Below, in pieces: positions 62,175 to 64,000 of a stretch of 64,000 bases of DNA. How positions within the stretch are numbered: the stretch's first letter is position 1; every line of letters begins with the position of its first letter. Source of the stretch: Saitoella complicata NRRL Y-17804. Lineage: Eukaryota > Ascomycota > Saitoellomycetes > Saitoellales > Saitoellaceae. The notes under the pieces were generated by a model. It ran no database searches, had not been told where the DNA came from, and saw only the letters and a program-made list of their open reading frames with translations. The position numbers and the translations under genes were made by a program. The stretch is taken from positions 16,959 to 80,958 of the forward strand of contig NW_017567004.1 of NCBI RefSeq assembly GCF_001661265.1. The letters run 5' to 3'.

Positions 62175-63179
62175 ATGGGATACAGGGGTCAAGAGCTACC
62201 TATAAGTGTCCGTCAGAGGATGCGAAGTGCTATTCGCGATGGTACCAAGCATGCCGTCATTGCGGAGGATAATGGTGTTCACCGCAATACCGTCGGTAAC
62301 ATGACGAGACTCTTACACGAACAGGGCAACGTCAAACCGCGTCGCAATCAACAGAGGGGACCTGTACCGAAGATTTCTGTCGAATGTCTGGAGGTTTGAC
62401 GCTTTTTGTGAGTCGTTATTCGCTACTTGCGCTGAAAACAGACCCTTCGAAAAATGTACGATGATGCGCCCGATACGTACCAAGACGAAGCAGCCGAAGC
62501 TCTCACGAAGCTCTATGGCTTTAAACTCGACAAATGGGATGTCTGCCGCGCCCTCAAACGACTCAGGTACACCTACCATAAGGTCAGCACGCTGACACTC
62601 CATCCATGGATGTCTGGAGAGGCTGACAGCCTAGCTCGACGAGTCCGGTGTCAACGAATCCAATGCTCGGCGGACCCATGGATTTGCTCCCAAGGGCAGA
62701 AAAGCCAGGGTATCGAGAGTCCTCAAACTTACACCCGGATGGTCCATCCTCCCAGGTCTTACAGTCGATGGATTCGTGGCCCTGCACATCTACCAAGGTG
62801 CTTACAATGCGGACCTATTTTACGACTTCGTCGAGAAAGAGGTCCTCCCAAACACAACACCCTTCCCAGGGCCTCGATCTGTGATTGTAATGGATAATGC
62901 GCGCTTTCACCATGATCCCAGAATTGCAGAATCCTCTCGTACCATGGTCGGAAATGCATCTATTTACCGCCGTATTCGCCAGATCTGAACCCCATTGAGG
63001 GATGCTTCGGTATAATGAAACAGTATATGCGCAAACATAGCAAGGATTCGACTGAGATCATTACAAATCCCTATTACTTTTACTGGGAAACCGCAAAATC
63101 CTCGATTACGCCGGAGATAGCAAGGTCCATGTTCCAGCATGCTGGGATCTCTGCAGAAGTCACACACAGCTTCTTTTAG
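62175..63179 (+). pseudogene. Tc1/mariner-type (IS630 superfamily) DDE transposase, frameshifted
   Basis: Three coding segments join through two credible introns (62394-62441, 62583-62634). Exon 1 has a helix-turn-helix (SVRQRMRSAIRDGTKHAVIA, then VHRNTVGNMTRLL); exon 2 a second one (DKWDVCRALKRLRYTYHK). The catalytic part runs LDESGVNESNARRTHG (first Asp), VIVMDNARFHHD (second Asp) and YLPPYSPDLNPIEGCFGIMK (Glu), a DDE_3 layout. Between HHDPRI and the LPPYSPD block the frame shifts by one base (about 62925-62960), so the enzyme is probably dead unless a further intron hides there. The stop is at 63177-63179. Terminal inverted repeats were not identified. Confidence 0.85.
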
Positions 63180-63613
63180 GTCTTATCTATCGATAGCTTA
63201 AGTTTCAGCTCAGAATACAATCTTACCCTTGAGTTCTTGGCCGTTGTTCTTGTACGCTGAATGACCATGAAAAGGCAACCGTGGGATGTGGGGTGCATAA
63301 CTGCGCCACAGCTGACGCCACACGCTGGAAAAAGGTTTGTGAGAGCTGACATCCTAATGGTGGAAAGAGTGCGCTTTGCGCTTTCAGACAAGCCCTTTTC
63401 GACTTCGTTGCGACCATTTTTGCGGGGGTTATAAGCTCATGAAAAGCGTGGGATTCCCGTATGCAGGAGTTTAAGGCCGCATTAGCTCGCATGGTCATGC
63501 ATACGGAGAACTTCGAGGCCGTTGATTGAAGAGAAAACGAATAACTCTATGAATTTACATCTCCCAGAGCTGAGAGTGGTACCATCTTGATCACCGAGGT
63601 CGACTCTATCATC
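63180..63613. other. Intergenic, right flank of the transposase
   Basis: 434 bp between the transposase stop and the 3' end of the last gene. No gene or clear repeat end seen. Confidence 0.45.
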
Positions 63614-64000
63614 CTACTCGCTGCTGGGCTTCCACTTCCTGCGGTAGTGCAGCAAGCGGTCGTAGTTCCCTCGAGTGATTCCCATGGATTGTGCGCCTTC
63701 CCATGACAGATGTTTGAGCATTTTGACGTCATAGTCAGCTTCAGTGAGCCTATTAAAGTGTTCCTCAACACAGAAGGCGTGCGCTTCAGACTTCTCCTTG
63801 ACGTATTCCAAGAAATCCCTGAGCAACGACCCTTCAGCATCCTCCTCGATTGGTGGACTTGAACGGGGGTCTGCTGGAGACGGCTGACGCTGAACAGTGT
63901 GCTGCATCATAGGCGCCATCGGCCACATGGGTGGGAGCAGTTGGGTAAGGGTAAGGGAGCCCGAGGAGATTGGGGGCAGTGAAGGTAAACGGCGAAGGGC
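63614..64000 (-). CDS. 3' end of an unknown gene, cut by window edge
   Basis: The frame is open from the right edge to the stop at 63614. The visible C-terminus is SLLRDFLEYVKEKSEAHAFC, HFNRLTEADYDVKMLKHLSW, then EGAQSMGITRGNYDRLLHYR and a basic tail. The last part, with its helix-Gly-Ile-x-x-Gly spacing, recalls SAM-like or short helical bundles found in proteins linked to transposable elements, but I cannot name a family. An in-frame ATG at 63928 could start a short 104-residue protein instead. Confidence 0.4.
   Translation of the reverse strand, partial: ALRRLPSLPPISSGSLTLTQLLPPMWPMAPMMQHTVQRQPSPADPRSSPPIEEDAEGSLLRDFLEYVKEKSEAHAFCVEEHFNRLTEADYDVKMLKHLSWEGAQSMGITRGNYDRLLHYRRKWKPSSE

Noticed and set aside
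62117-63237. CTCAAGGTAA / inverted CTCAAGGGTAA as terminal repeats of the transposon
   Set aside because: The match is only about 10 of 11 bases with no extension and no TA duplication; too weak to call.
1-64000. CRISPR arrays, bacterial operons, Shine-Dalgarno sites
   Set aside because: The sequence is eukaryotic (spliceosomal introns, nuclear gene families); no regularly spaced direct repeats of CRISPR type were seen.
1-64000. Secondary-metabolite gene cluster
   Set aside because: An MFS permease, alcohol dehydrogenase, esterase and glutathione transferase are present but scattered; no polyketide, peptide or terpene synthase and no cluster regulator occurs.

Overview
The window looks like nuclear DNA of a filamentous ascomycete (Pezizomycotina-like). 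About 40 protein genes stand close together on both strands. Most have 0-3 introns of roughly 45-65 nt with GT..AG ends, and two tRNA genes carry short introns just 3' of the anticodon. The gene families (SAGA Spt8, TRAPP Trs23, Rpb4, Bzz1, Dbp5, Mcm10, Qcr8, Phb1, fungal GT31-like enzymes) are fungal. Low intron density argues against a basidiomycete. I cannot fix class or genus from sequence alone.

Layout. 0-5 kb: an omega-like glutathione transferase cut by the left edge, a small multi-exon protein of unknown function and a Ser-rich putative PP1-docking protein. 5-12.5 kb: a gene-poor stretch, then a divergent mitochondrial pair (QCR8/PHB1), a PP2A activator, an orphan reading frame and a heavily broken six-hairpin glycosidase-like pseudogene. 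12.5-26 kb: secretory and cytoskeletal genes (COG4, ERV41, a GT31-like transferase, BZZ1) plus DBP5 and MCM10. 26-36 kb: a Sac7-like RhoGAP, TRS23, RPB4, an MTH1-like Nudix hydrolase, a hotdog thioesterase and a zinc alcohol dehydrogenase. 36-49 kb: a tail-anchored unknown protein, an F-box protein, a glycerophosphodiesterase, a ZIP transporter, a MetX-like hydrolase, a SANT-like protein, a PAS-kinase-type kinase and NAD kinase. 49-62 kb: a type-B carboxylesterase, an MFS permease, a peroxisomal-type acyl-CoA thioesterase, SPT8, a CorA Mg2+ channel and a hydrolase-phosphatase fusion. 62-64 kb: a frameshifted Tc1/mariner-type transposase and the 3' end of an unknown gene.

There is no metabolic cluster or operon-like system; neighbours mostly share only intergenic promoters. 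Several core genes are divergently paired over 100-550 bp (QCR8/PHB1, BZZ1/DBP5, MCM10/RhoGAP, TRS23/RPB4, SPT8/CorA). The most unusual item is the ZIP transporter at 40.7 kb. Its N-terminal, presumably lumenal, domain holds nine cysteines and every one is followed by proline, including a KCPFYEA sequence very like a heme regulatory motif. Also notable are a gene whose start codon seems to be made by splicing, use of GTCCGY 5' splice sites, and an alpha/beta-hydrolase fused to a CX5R phosphatase. Exon borders were set by hand from reading-frame continuity, splice consensus and family conservation, and would need RNA-seq to confirm.
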